Shown one piece after another: positions 44,520-53,439 of a DNA stretch of 64,000 nt. The stretch is from the NCBI GenBank assembly GCA_021808285.1, contig JAKBBV010000002.1:78880-142879 (forward strand), written 5' to 3'. Each line of letters opens with the position of its first letter. Within the stretch, counting starts at the first letter, position 1. The translations under genes were made by a program, and so were the position numbers. Below the pieces are notes generated by a model, which saw nothing but the letters and a program-made list of their open reading frames with translations, was not told the origin of the DNA and ran no database searches. The DNA is from Pseudomonadota bacterium. Lineage in GTDB: Bacteria; Pseudomonadota; Alphaproteobacteria; Caulobacterales; Caulobacteraceae.

Positions 44520-45349
44520 TCGCCTTCGTCGGCAGCGTATTTTCTTCCTACTATGCCTGGTCGGGGCGCGGCGACCCGGAGAATCACTGCGCCATCAATC
44601 TGGCGCTCTATGGTCCTCGCTCCGACTCGTGCGTCTGGACCATGACCGAGCGTGGACGGAGGAGTCTGGAAAGGACGCCGGAGACCTTCTGCCTTGGGAG
44701 GAGCCACCTCACTCTGGACACCGAGGGGCTTAAGGTGTTCCTTGATGAAGTCGGGGCGCCCTGGCCCAAGCGTGTCCGGGGCCGCATTCACCTAAGACCG
44801 CTCGTGGTTAACGGCCGGACTTTCGGCCTGGACGTGGCCGGGCGCCATCTGTGGCGGCCCGTCGCGCCGTTGGTCGAGGTGAAGGTGGAAATGGAAACTC
44901 CGGCGCAAGCCTGGTCCGGGCTGGGCTATATGGACCGAAACTGGGGCGCGGAGCCTCTGGAGGCCGCGTTCCGGTCTTGGAGTTGGTCCCGCGCCCACGA
45001 ACCGGGCGGCTCCGGGCGGATCCACTACGACCTTATCCGCCGCGACGGGACCAGATCCTTTCTGGCGCTGGACATCGGCCGTCATGGCCTTGCCCCGGTC
45101 GAAGACCGGGAACCCCTCAACCCTCTTGGCCGGACATTCTGGGGCGTGACCCGCGCCGTTCGCGCGTCGCCCGGAAGCCCGCTTCGGGTGAGAACTCTGG
45201 AAGACACCCCCTTCTATACGCGCTCCGCTCTCAGCCGGGAGGGGACGACGGGTCCGACCCGGATCATCCACGAAAGCCTGGATCTAACGCGGCTGACTTC
45301 CCCCCTTGTCCGCCTCATGTTGCCCTTCCGCATGCCTCGCGCGCTTTAA
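44447..45349 (+). CDS. crtC: Carotenoid 1,2-hydratase
   Basis: This protein of about 300 residues adds water across the terminal 1,2 double bond of neurosporene-type carotenoids. It begins with the CrtC landmark APGGYAWWYIDAQSYDGAQS and contains FVGSVFSSYYAWSGRGDP, the YMDRNWGAEPLE motif and a MLPFRMPRAL end. The start is uncertain: the GTG at 44447 overlaps crtD by 73 nt and gives a length near the ~281-residue Rhodobacter form; a GTG at 44288 would overlap by 232 nt. The stop overlaps the stop of the convergent orf63. Confidence 0.9.
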   Translation: MAPGGYAWWYIDAQSYDGAQSLVLIAFVGSVFSSYYAWSGRGDPENHCAINLALYGPRSDSCVWTMTERGRRSLERTPETFCLGRSHLTLDTEGLKVFLDEVGAPWPKRVRGRIHLRPLVVNGRTFGLDVAGRHLWRPVAPLVEVKVEMETPAQAWSGLGYMDRNWGAEPLEAAFRSWSWSRAHEPGGSGRIHYDLIRRDGTRSFLALDIGRHGLAPVEDREPLNPLGRTFWGVTRAVRASPGSPLRVRTLEDTPFYTRSALSREGTTGPTRIIHESLDLTRLTSPLVRLMLPFRMPRAL

Positions 45350-45537
45350 GCGCGACTCGATGTGTCGCCTTGAGGCGTCGCATCCGGGTCAGTAGCACCC
45401 ACGGAAGTCTCAGGAGGCAATGCCGGCGGCGGGGAAGCGCTGTCGCGACGGACCGAGAAATATTCCCAGGCGCCCCATCCCAAGGCGGCGAAGTCGAATA
45501 ACAGAAACTCCCAGAAGAACAGGGTGTTAGGCTTCAT
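45346..45537 (-). CDS. orf63: small membrane protein of the PGC, function unknown
   Basis: This 63-residue protein has an N-terminal hydrophobic segment (LFFWEFLLFDFAALGWGAWE) followed by the basic SVRR and a Pro/Ser/Thr/Asp-rich cytoplasmic-type tail. A good ribosome-binding site (GGGGAGGTCAGG) precedes the ATG, and the gene lies 36 nt after crtB as the last gene of the operon. I recognise no family. Tight placement and translation signals support a real gene. A role beside carotenoid or complex assembly is a guess from position only. Confidence 0.7.
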   Translation of the reverse strand: MKPNTLFFWEFLLFDFAALGWGAWEYFSVRRDSASPPPALPPETSVGATDPDATPQGDTSSRA

Positions 45538-45573
45538 CCTGACCTCCCCTCGTGCAGTCTCTTGACGGGCGAG

Positions 45574-46641
45574 TTATCCCGCCGCAGCAGGTCGAGATGC
45601 GCCCCGGTGACGTTCGAGAGTCATGAACAACTCCACCGTCCAGATCAGGTCGCTCTCTGGGGTCCGTCTGGGACGGACAGGCGAGGGCGGTTGGGAGCCT
45701 GTGGGAGCCACCCGCGATCCTGACCCCGAAATCGCCGCCTCCACCAGAAAACGCGTCGCATCCATAGGAGCCTCCACGACCTCTGATGGCCGGGCCGTCC
45801 GCGAGAGAGCGGCGGAGCGAGCCATGAGCGCGGCCTTTCGCCAGGCGGGCACCGCCGCGCGCCCTGAGACCGAGTCGAGGCCGCGGCGTCGAACCTCCTC
45901 ACCGATTTCGGCATAGAGGAGCCGAGCCGCGAAGATGGCGCCCCGATAGGCCGGCGCGAGGCCGGCGATGCCTGCATCCGCACGGACGTAGAGCCCCGCG
46001 GCGCGGCTCAGGAGGCGATCGATGACCTGGCTCAGAGCCTTAGAATGGCTGGGTGCGCGCAGCCAGCCGTCAGGATCGAGACCGGCCTCACGCATCCAGG
46101 CGCGCGGCAGATAGAGACGGCCGAGGCGAGCGTCCTCGCCCACATCCCGGGCGATATTGCTGAACTGCATGGCGACGCCCAGATCGCAGGCCCGCGCCAG
46201 GAGCGCCTCGGAGCGCGCGCCCATCAGGACCGCCATCATCGCGCCGACGGCGCCCGCCACTCTGGCGGCATACGCCTCCAGATCCTCGATACGCTCATAG
46301 ACCCGTCCCTCCGCATCCCAGGCCAGACCCTCAAGGAGGGCCTCCAAGAGTGCGCGCGGCAGGTCATATTTTCGCACCGCATCCGCTAGGCATCGCTCTT
46401 CGGCGCTGTCGTCTGGCCTGCCGCCATAGATGCGGTCCAGGCGGCCCCGCAGGCGGTCGACAGCAGTCAGATCCCCACCCTCCAGGTCCACCATGTCGTC
46501 GGATAAGCGGCAGAAGGCATAAATGGCGCAGGCCCCTTCGCGCATTTCAGCCGGTAGCAATCGCGAGGCCATGTGAAACGAGCGCGACCCCGTGCGGATG
46601 ACCTCACGACAGGCGGCCAAATCTGCGGCGCTGGCGAACAT
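45574..46641 (-). CDS. crtB: Phytoene synthase
   Basis: This 355-residue enzyme couples two GGPP to phytoene. Substrate-binding Asp motifs are CRLSDDMVDLEGG and ARDVGEDARLGRLYLPRAW, and the N-terminal GSRSFHMASRLLP is typical. The C-terminal ~50 residues are Pro/Ser/Arg-rich and exceed the core domain. It lies 3 nt after crtI. Confidence 0.94.
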   Translation of the reverse strand: MFASAADLAACREVIRTGSRSFHMASRLLPAEMREGACAIYAFCRLSDDMVDLEGGDLTAVDRLRGRLDRIYGGRPDDSAEERCLADAVRKYDLPRALLEALLEGLAWDAEGRVYERIEDLEAYAARVAGAVGAMMAVLMGARSEALLARACDLGVAMQFSNIARDVGEDARLGRLYLPRAWMREAGLDPDGWLRAPSHSKALSQVIDRLLSRAAGLYVRADAGIAGLAPAYRGAIFAARLLYAEIGEEVRRRGLDSVSGRAAVPAWRKAALMARSAALSRTARPSEVVEAPMDATRFLVEAAISGSGSRVAPTGSQPPSPVRPRRTPESDLIWTVELFMTLERHRGASRPAAAG

Positions 46642-46644
46642 GGC

Positions 46645-48183
46645 TCACCCCCCCGCCAGGACGTGGGCGTCGGGCACGAGGGACTCCAGTATCTTGGCCG
46701 AGGACAAGACGCCGGGGATCCCGGCTCCGGGCTGGGTCCCCGCCCCCACGAGGTATAGACCCTGGACCTCTTCGCTGCGGTTATGCGGGCGGAAACAGGC
46801 GCTCTGAGTCAGGGTCGGCGCGAGGCTGAAGCCTGCGCCCTTCACTGAGCCGTAAAGGCGGGCGAAGTCCGGCGGTGCGGTGACGCGAGAGACAACGATG
46901 TCGTCCGCCAGCCCCGGTAAGAGGGTGTCGGACAGGCGTCTCGCGATCGCTTGTCTATAGGGCTCGGCCTGCACGCTCCAGTCGATATCGGCGTCCAGGT
47001 GAGGCGTCGGCGAGAGGACATAGAAGGCATCGCAGCCCTCTGGCGCCATCGACGGATCCGTCGCTGTGGGACGGTGCAGGTAAAGGCTCATATCTTGAGC
47101 GAGCGGGCGGGCGCGGAAGATGTCGTCAACCAGACCGCGGTAGCGGGGGCCAAGGAGGATGGTGTGATGGCCGACGTCCGGATAGCGGCGTCGCACGCCG
47201 AAATACCAGACGAACAGGCTCATGGAATATTTCGCCCGCGCCAGTCTCGCGTCAGTCCAGCGGCGGCGCCTGTGGCTTGGAATGAGGCGCCCGTAGGTAT
47301 CCGCCGCATCGGCATTGGAGACTACCAGATCAGCGGCCAGGGTCTCGCCGTCGGCGAGTCTAACGCCTGTAGCGCGCCCTTCATGAGTGAGGATCTCGAC
47401 CACCTCGGTCCGGAGGCGAAGTTCGGCGCCTTGGTCCTGCAGAAGTCTGGCCAGGCCATGAACCAGCGCCCCGGCGCCGCCCATGGCGAAATGCACCCCC
47501 CAGCGCCGCTCTAGGTGGGAGATCAGGCAATAGACCGCCGTCGTCTCGAACGGATTGCCGCCCACGAACAGGGGATGAAAGCTGAGCGCGACGCGCAGCT
47601 TCTCGTTCTTCACGAACCGCGAGACCAAACCATAGACGCTGGAGGCTCCGCCGAGCGCCAGAAGTGAGGGCCCCTGGCGAAAAAGATCTAGAACCGAGTT
47701 GAACGGAACGGCCCCCAGCTTTTCAAACCCCAGGCGGCATATGGCTTCACTACGGGCCATGAAACGGTCATAGCCGGCCAGATCCGAGGGCGAGAGGCGC
47801 GCGACCTCCGCCCGCATCGTCGCCGCGTCGGCATAACAGGTTAGGCTCTCCCCATCGTCGAACTGCAGGCGATAGAAGGGATCCAGCGCGCGCAGAGTCA
47901 CATCGTCTGCGAGACGGCGGCCGCAAATCGCCCAGAGCTCCTCGAAGAGGTGGGGAGCGGTGATGATGGTGGGGCCGGCGTCGAACACGAACCCGCCTTC
48001 ACGATGCACCAGCGCCCGCCCACCGGGCTGATCCAAACGCTCCAGGACGGTTACTTGATAACCCTTGGCGCCAAGACGAATAGCCGCGGCCAGGCCCCCG
48101 AAGCCACTGCCGATGATGACGGCGCGCGGCCGCGAGTCCCCCAAATTTGGCTGCGGCCCATGAATCTGAGGACGGGTCAGCAT
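46645..48183 (-). CDS. crtI: Phytoene desaturase
   Basis: This 512-residue FAD enzyme desaturates phytoene stepwise to neurosporene or lycopene. N-terminal loop: AVIIGSGFGGLAAAIRLGAK then LERLDQPGGRA. C-terminal motif: GLYLVGAGTQPGAGIPGVLS. Whether three or four desaturations occur cannot be read from sequence; that decides between spheroidene- and spirilloxanthin-type end products. It follows bchO by 25 nt and precedes crtB by 3 nt. Confidence 0.94.
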   Translation of the reverse strand: MLTRPQIHGPQPNLGDSRPRAVIIGSGFGGLAAAIRLGAKGYQVTVLERLDQPGGRALVHREGGFVFDAGPTIITAPHLFEELWAICGRRLADDVTLRALDPFYRLQFDDGESLTCYADAATMRAEVARLSPSDLAGYDRFMARSEAICRLGFEKLGAVPFNSVLDLFRQGPSLLALGGASSVYGLVSRFVKNEKLRVALSFHPLFVGGNPFETTAVYCLISHLERRWGVHFAMGGAGALVHGLARLLQDQGAELRLRTEVVEILTHEGRATGVRLADGETLAADLVVSNADAADTYGRLIPSHRRRRWTDARLARAKYSMSLFVWYFGVRRRYPDVGHHTILLGPRYRGLVDDIFRARPLAQDMSLYLHRPTATDPSMAPEGCDAFYVLSPTPHLDADIDWSVQAEPYRQAIARRLSDTLLPGLADDIVVSRVTAPPDFARLYGSVKGAGFSLAPTLTQSACFRPHNRSEEVQGLYLVGAGTQPGAGIPGVLSSAKILESLVPDAHVLAGG

Positions 48184-48208
48184 GTCGCCATCGGCAGGGT
48201 CAGTTGGA

Positions 48209-49075
48209 TCATGATGCCTCCGCCGCCTCCGCGATCAGCGCCGCGGCTCTCTCTGGATCCTCCTCGTGGGCCAGGTGTCCCAGACCAGGCATCACGGCGA
48301 GACGCGCTTGCGGGAGGGTTTGGCGAAGCTCGCATGAGACTGAGGGAGGTACGGCGAGGTCGCCAGAGGCCACGACCAGCGTCAAGGGCGAGGCGAGGAG
48401 AGGCAAGTCGTTCAGAAGCGGTCTCAAATCCCAGTGGGCCATCATTCCCAACGTCGCCTGCACATGACCAGTCGTTGAGAAGAGCGCGCCATATGCGGCC
48501 AGCCCAGTTGCGTCGATAGAGGAACCCGTGCCGGCGATGAGCCGGCGAACCGCTTCGGGTCTGCTCGCTCGCCAGGCGAGGAACGCGATGGCCGCCGGAT
48601 TTAGAAACAGGCTTCGGGTCATAGCCGAAACCAGCGGAAGTCCGGCTCCCGCAAAGGGTCGCAGCGCGGCGTTGATTCCAACCACTGTGGCTCGCGCCCT
48701 GCGATCGAGACTGAGTCTGAGGGCCACCGCAGCGCCCGCAGAGTGCCCGACCAGGACGCGGGGCGAGAGAGCCATGACGTCGAGCAGTTGGCCGAGGGCA
48801 TTGGCCATCCCAGGTAGGGAAAGCCCGCCGTTCGATGGCATGGATGTGAAGCCGTGGCCCGGAAGGTCGATTGCGATGACGCGGAAGTCCCGGGCCAGTC
48901 GAGGCGCCACATCGCGCCAGGAGTGAGTGGCGGACCCGGCTCCATGAATCAGCAGGATGTCTGGCCCCTGCCCCATGATCTGAGCATGCCAGTTGAGGCC
49001 TGCGGCGGCGACAAATCTGCTGGCCTCGCGATGGGGCCATTTCAGGCCCTCCCGGGACCAGTCGGGGCGGGCCAC
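48209..49075 (-). CDS. bchO: BchO, alpha/beta hydrolase of the Mg-chelatase operon
   Basis: This 288-residue alpha/beta hydrolase has an oxyanion region (ILLIHGAGSATHSW) and the nucleophile elbow VGHSAGAAVAL. The C-terminal GLGHLAHEEDPE supplies the histidine. BchO is always found with bchI/bchD and is thought to assist Mg chelation, though its reaction is not established as far as I know. It sits 1 nt after bchD. Confidence 0.92.
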   Translation of the reverse strand: MARPDWSREGLKWPHREASRFVAAAGLNWHAQIMGQGPDILLIHGAGSATHSWRDVAPRLARDFRVIAIDLPGHGFTSMPSNGGLSLPGMANALGQLLDVMALSPRVLVGHSAGAAVALRLSLDRRARATVVGINAALRPFAGAGLPLVSAMTRSLFLNPAAIAFLAWRASRPEAVRRLIAGTGSSIDATGLAAYGALFSTTGHVQATLGMMAHWDLRPLLNDLPLLASPLTLVVASGDLAVPPSVSCELRQTLPQARLAVMPGLGHLAHEEDPERAAALIAEAAEAS

Positions 49076-49076
49076 C

Positions 49077-50849
49077 TCATCGTCCTCTCGCTGGTGAGGA
49101 CGGCGTGGTGATCAGATCCGCCACGGCGCCAGCGCGAAGGAAGGGCAGTGGCGCATAGCGCGCGCCCATGGCCTTAGCGAAGCGATCACCATCGGGAGCG
49201 ACGCGTGGCGCTGCATCAATATAAATCGCCTCGATCCCGGCTGCGCCGACCTGACGGCAGACGGTCAAGGCATCCTCCACCGCCCGAGCGCGTCCTGGCG
49301 TCCCATCGAGGGCGATGTTCGCGCGGCCATCGGTGACCAGCACAAGCCGCGACCGCTTCTGGCGTGCGCGCTCCGTCATGGCGAGGGCGCGCGCCGCCTC
49401 AAGACCAGCCGCCAGAGGCGTGCCGCCGCCTCCAGGTAAACTCGCGAGACGGCGTTTGGCTCGCGACAGGGATCGGGTCGGCGGCAGCAGGACCTCGGCG
49501 CCCAGGCCCCGAAAGGCTATCAACGCCACGCACGATCTATCTACGTAGGCCCGAGCCAGAAGGATCTCCACCGCGCCCTTCGCCTCCGCCAGACGGTGAA
49601 TTGCCGTTGATCCCGACGCATCCACCGCGATGATCGTTGTTGCCTCCGGGTCGCGGGTAAATCGGCGTAGGCGGAAATCGTCCGGTCGCACCAGCAGACG
49701 GCCGCCCGATTGAAGGCCGCCGCCGCGCACCGTTTGCCATGGCGCCGCAGCTCGCAGTGTCCCTGGAATATCAAGACGGGCGCCGGGTCTCAGCCTGCCT
49801 GCACGCGATCCGATCGGCGTCCCTCGTGGGGCCTCGTTGCGCCGCCCCCGGCTCCGAGCGCTTGCCGCGGCTCCCCATCCTTGCTCCTGAGACATCGCCG
49901 CGAGCACCGCTTCAGGAAGCGCCGCCCGCACGGCCTCGACAAGCAGCTCGGAAGGAGTCTCCAGCTGCGCCCTCGGGGTCTCGTCGCCGCTTGGGGCCTT
50001 GCCGGGTTCGTTGAGGGGTGGGGCGGACGGAGCGTCCTCGTCGGGAAGGCGGCGTGCCCGCGGGGCTATGACCAATCGCGCCGCGACCACCGCATCTTCG
50101 GGCGCGATGCGCTTGGCGCCCCGAAGCGCCGCATGGGCGCGCGCGGCTCTCATGGCGAAAAGGGTCGCTCGGGGCGAATCGACTCCCCAAGCCAGCGCTG
50201 CGGCGCAAAGGCCCTCAAGGATGTCCGTGTTCGTCCCTCTGGCCGGGGCCCGTTTTAGAAGAGCTAGCCGCGTCCGAGCCGGTGTAAGGTCGGCGATCTT
50301 CCCGGCGCCAGACGCGCGCGACTCGCGGTCCTCCAGCCGAAGATGGAAGGCCAGCCGGTCTAGAAGGACCATCGGCATCGGGTCCTCATCATCCCTCGAC
50401 TCGTCCAAGGCCGCGAGGATGAAGCGCGCTGGGGCGCGGAGGCTGAACCCTTCGCGTTCGACTCTGACCTCGCCGTCATCTAGGCCGGCGGCAACGCGAG
50501 CTGCGGTGGGGGATGAAAGGCGTTCTGCGGAGGGTAGGACGACGAGACCGCCGTCGGCCTCGACCAGAATCCCGGGACGGACGACCGGGCGCCCCAGGCT
50601 TAGACTTGCCGGAAGGTCCAGTCCGCCCAGCATTCTCTCGTCCTGGAGGCCTGCCGGCAGTCTTCTTACGGGCGCGCCTGACGGGAGCCCGCGGAGCAGC
50701 AGATTGAGCCAGGCGTCCCGTGCGGGCCCCGGCGATCCCCGCAGCGCGGCGCCGCCCAAGCCCTCGGTATCTAGAGCCAGAAGGCGCGCGGCGAGGCAGG
50801 CGTCGGTCCAGGCGCTGGCAGGCTCCGGAATATCCAGGGGCCGGGTCAC
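49077..50849 (-). CDS. bchD: Magnesium chelatase subunit D
   Basis: This 590-residue subunit of Mg-protoporphyrin chelatase has an N-terminal AAA+-like domain lacking a clear Walker A, a Pro/acidic linker around residues 270-300, and a C-terminal VWA domain with the MIDAS motif IAVDASGSTAIHR. It forms the platform with BchI and activates BchH. It overlaps bchI by 4 nt. Confidence 0.95.
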   Translation of the reverse strand: MTRPLDIPEPASAWTDACLAARLLALDTEGLGGAALRGSPGPARDAWLNLLLRGLPSGAPVRRLPAGLQDERMLGGLDLPASLSLGRPVVRPGILVEADGGLVVLPSAERLSSPTAARVAAGLDDGEVRVEREGFSLRAPARFILAALDESRDDEDPMPMVLLDRLAFHLRLEDRESRASGAGKIADLTPARTRLALLKRAPARGTNTDILEGLCAAALAWGVDSPRATLFAMRAARAHAALRGAKRIAPEDAVVAARLVIAPRARRLPDEDAPSAPPLNEPGKAPSGDETPRAQLETPSELLVEAVRAALPEAVLAAMSQEQGWGAAASARSRGRRNEAPRGTPIGSRAGRLRPGARLDIPGTLRAAAPWQTVRGGGLQSGGRLLVRPDDFRLRRFTRDPEATTIIAVDASGSTAIHRLAEAKGAVEILLARAYVDRSCVALIAFRGLGAEVLLPPTRSLSRAKRRLASLPGGGGTPLAAGLEAARALAMTERARQKRSRLVLVTDGRANIALDGTPGRARAVEDALTVCRQVGAAGIEAIYIDAAPRVAPDGDRFAKAMGARYAPLPFLRAGAVADLITTPSSPARGR

Positions 50850-51934
50850 GTGAGAGGGAGTTCGTCGAGCGCGCGCTGGATCCGCGCAGGCGCCCCGGCC
50901 TCATCCAGCGGGTCTCGACGCAGGCGATGTCCGAGCGCCAGGGGCGCCAAGCGTCGAAGGTGTGATGGACCGACGGAGCCTGCGCCCTCCAGGGCGGCCA
51001 AGCTGCGCGCCGCGCGAAGCAGGGTGATCTCGCCGCGCAGGCCGTCGGCCTCGACTGAAAGGCAGAGGCGGGATGCACTTTCCAGCACCCGCCGCGGCGT
51101 GCGTATCCGGGGCAGACGCGACCTGGCGAGCAGAATGGAGTCGCGCAACCTCGCCTCCTCACCCGCCCAGGCTCGGACAAAGCGGGCGGGATCGCGATCG
51201 AAGGCGTCGCGGCGACGCACCACCTCAACTCGCTCGGGAACCGTCTTCGGCGTGACTACCTCCACCGACAGTCCGAACCGGTCCAGCAGTTGTGGCCGTA
51301 GCTCGCCTTCTTCCGGGTTACCGCTGCCGACGAGCACAAATCTGGCGGGGTGCCGCACACTCAACCCCTCGCGTTCGACCACGTTCTCGCCGGAGGCCGC
51401 GACGTCGAGAAGCAGATCGACAAGGTGGTCCTCAAGGAGATTGATTTCATCCACATAAAGAAAGCCGCGATGGGCCTTAGCCAGGAGACCGGGTTCAAAA
51501 CGCGTCTCGCCGTGGGCCAGCGCACGCTCAAGATCAAGGGAACCGACGACGCGGTCCTCCGTGGCGCCTAGCGGCAGATCGACGACGGGCGTCGGTGAGA
51601 GGATCAGTTCGCCGCGATCCTTTCGCCCCGACAGGGGGCAGTCATCTGCGCAAAGATGGTCGCGATCGGCGTCGCAGCGAAAACGACAGCCCGGGAGGGT
51701 GGCGATGGGTGGCAACAAGGCGGCCAGGCCTCGCACCGCCGTCGACTTCCCCGTGCCGCGATCTCCGAAGACCATGACCCCGCCAAGGCTGGGATCGATC
51801 GCCGCTAGGATCAGGGCGAGGCGCATCTCGTCCTGTCCCACGATTGCGGTGAACGGATAGACCCGCCGGCCTGTCATCTTTGCCGGCATTGTCACGTTTG
51901 GTGGTGGCCCGACACTGACCTGATCACGCGGCAT
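50846..51934 (-). CDS. bchI: Magnesium chelatase ATPase subunit I
   Basis: This 362-residue AAA+ ATPase powers Mg2+ insertion into protoporphyrin IX. The Walker A motif is GDRGTGKS (residues 57-64) after the family motif YPFTAIVGQDEMRLALILAA; the Walker B region is GFLYVDEINLLEDHLVDLLL. A good ribosome-binding site (GGGAGGGAGACTC) supports the ATG at 51934. The start overlaps the 3' end of orf94 by 11 nt. Confidence 0.96.
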   Translation of the reverse strand: MPRDQVSVGPPPNVTMPAKMTGRRVYPFTAIVGQDEMRLALILAAIDPSLGGVMVFGDRGTGKSTAVRGLAALLPPIATLPGCRFRCDADRDHLCADDCPLSGRKDRGELILSPTPVVDLPLGATEDRVVGSLDLERALAHGETRFEPGLLAKAHRGFLYVDEINLLEDHLVDLLLDVAASGENVVEREGLSVRHPARFVLVGSGNPEEGELRPQLLDRFGLSVEVVTPKTVPERVEVVRRRDAFDRDPARFVRAWAGEEARLRDSILLARSRLPRIRTPRRVLESASRLCLSVEADGLRGEITLLRAARSLAALEGAGSVGPSHLRRLAPLALGHRLRRDPLDEAGAPARIQRALDELPLT

Positions 51935-52208
51935 GAGTCTCCCTCCCTTGCGGGGCGCGTCCGAGCAGGCCGCGCCGGATCAGATCGGCGAGATGACATG
52001 GCAGGGCGGCGAGCAGGAAGAATGCCGCGAGGGGCCAACCGTGAGCGCCTAGGGACACGCGAAGCGCGAGAACCAGGCAAACGCCGGGCGCGAGGGCAAG
52101 CAGCAATTCACCAAGCCTCGCCTCATGGAGGGCTCGCCACCCCAGAACCAGCGCTTCGAGCGTCAGCACAAGCAGGACAAGGTCGACGGCGCGAATCTCG
52201 GTGATCAC
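51924..52208 (-). CDS. orf94: small hydrophobic PGC protein, function unknown
   Basis: This 94-residue protein is predicted from a GTG start. Three membrane segments are visible: VDLVLLVLTLEALVLGWRAL, LLLALAPGVCLVLALRVSL and PLAAFFLLAALPCHLADLI. The C-terminus is short and basic. It lies 13 nt after bchP and overlaps bchI by 11 nt, so it is embedded in the bchG-to-orf63 operon. I do not recognise a family. The open frame to 52301 runs into bchP and is not needed. Confidence 0.72.
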   Translation of the reverse strand: MITEIRAVDLVLLVLTLEALVLGWRALHEARLGELLLALAPGVCLVLALRVSLGAHGWPLAAFFLLAALPCHLADLIRRGLLGRAPQGRETHAA

Positions 52209-52221
52209 GATTTGACCCCGC

Positions 52222-53439
52222 TCAGGCCGCCGACAAGCCGAGGAGTTGACCCAGATCCTTGAACAGGACCCGGGCATGGGCGGCCGGGTCGCTGCGAACA
52301 AGCTCCTTATTCATGTAGGCCTGCCAGGTCAGCCGCTGGACATCCGGGTCGGCGCACATCTTGACGAAGCTCTCGCGCCGCTTGTCGCTGCGGTACCAGA
52401 AGTGCTGCAGAAGCCCCAGAATCACGAAGGTTTGACGGTGTCGCTGCATAAAACTGCGCCGCGCCTCCCGAAGCGCGCGGGCGTCTCGCGTGGTCAGGAA
52501 GAGGTGCACGGCGTCCGCCGCCATGCGTCCCCCCGCCATGGCGTAATAGATGCCCTCTCCGGAGGCTGGGGCCACGACTCCTGCGGCGTCGCCAGCGACC
52601 ACGAGGTCGCGACCGTTGTCCCAGCGCTTGAGTGGCCTGAGGGGGATCGGCGCCCCCTCCCGTCGCAGGGTGCGGCAGCCTTCAAGAGCCGAAGACCGTC
52701 GCAGGTCCGTCACCGCGCCGCGCAGGGAGAAGCCCTTGCGGGCGCTGCCGACGCCGATGCTGGCCGTGTCGCCGTGGGGGAAGATCCAGGCATAGAAATC
52801 CGGCGATAGCCGCCCCTGATAAAAGACATCGCACCGATCGTCTTGGAACTCCGGTCCAGAGGCCGGACTCTGGATGATTTCGTGATAGGCGAACACGCAA
52901 GGGACCCTATCAGCCCCCGGCAGGGTTTGCCGGGCGACCTGAGACCGGGCGCCATCCGCGCCGATCACCGCCCTCGCGGTCACGCGGCTCACCCCCGAGT
53001 CCTCACGCGATTCCACCCGGCCGTCGGGGCCTAGGCGCCGATAGCAGATGACGCTCCGCCCCTGGTCGTCCCGCTCAAGGCGCTCGAAAAGGCCGTCCCG
53101 CTGAATCGCCCCGGCTCGGACGGCCCGGTCCCGAAGCCAGGGGTCGAATAGCTCACGGTCCACCATACCGACGAATCCCCCGTCGATGGGCATGTCCACC
53201 TCCCGCTCGGTGGGAGAGATCATGCGGGCACGTCGGGCGCGAGCCGCCAAAAGGTGCTCAGGAATGGCAAAGTCCCGGATGAGCCGGGGAGGGATAGCCC
53301 CGCCACAAGGCTTGATCCGGCCAGGACGATCTAGAATGAGGACCGATCGCCCCATCCGGGCGAGGTCATCGGCGGCGGTGGCGCCCGCGGGTCCTCCACC
53401 GATCACCACCACGTCGAATACCGGGCTGCGTGCGCTCAT
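52222..53439 (-). CDS. bchP: Geranylgeranyl (bacterio)chlorophyll reductase
   Basis: This 405-residue flavoprotein reduces the geranylgeranyl tail to phytyl. Visible are the FAD loop VVVIGGGPAGATAADDLARM, the family segment RIKPCGGAIPPRL, VIGADGARSQVAR and VAGDAAGVVAPASGEGIYYA. It overlaps bch2 by 4 nt upstream. Confidence 0.95.
   Translation of the reverse strand: MSARSPVFDVVVIGGGPAGATAADDLARMGRSVLILDRPGRIKPCGGAIPPRLIRDFAIPEHLLAARARRARMISPTEREVDMPIDGGFVGMVDRELFDPWLRDRAVRAGAIQRDGLFERLERDDQGRSVICYRRLGPDGRVESREDSGVSRVTARAVIGADGARSQVARQTLPGADRVPCVFAYHEIIQSPASGPEFQDDRCDVFYQGRLSPDFYAWIFPHGDTASIGVGSARKGFSLRGAVTDLRRSSALEGCRTLRREGAPIPLRPLKRWDNGRDLVVAGDAAGVVAPASGEGIYYAMAGGRMAADAVHLFLTTRDARALREARRSFMQRHRQTFVILGLLQHFWYRSDKRRESFVKMCADPDVQRLTWQAYMNKELVRSDPAAHARVLFKDLGQLLGLSAA

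Noticed and set aside
50000..50850. Long plus-strand frame antisense to bchD
   Set aside because: Arg/Ser-rich shadow of a high-G+C gene; no ribosome-binding site or motif.
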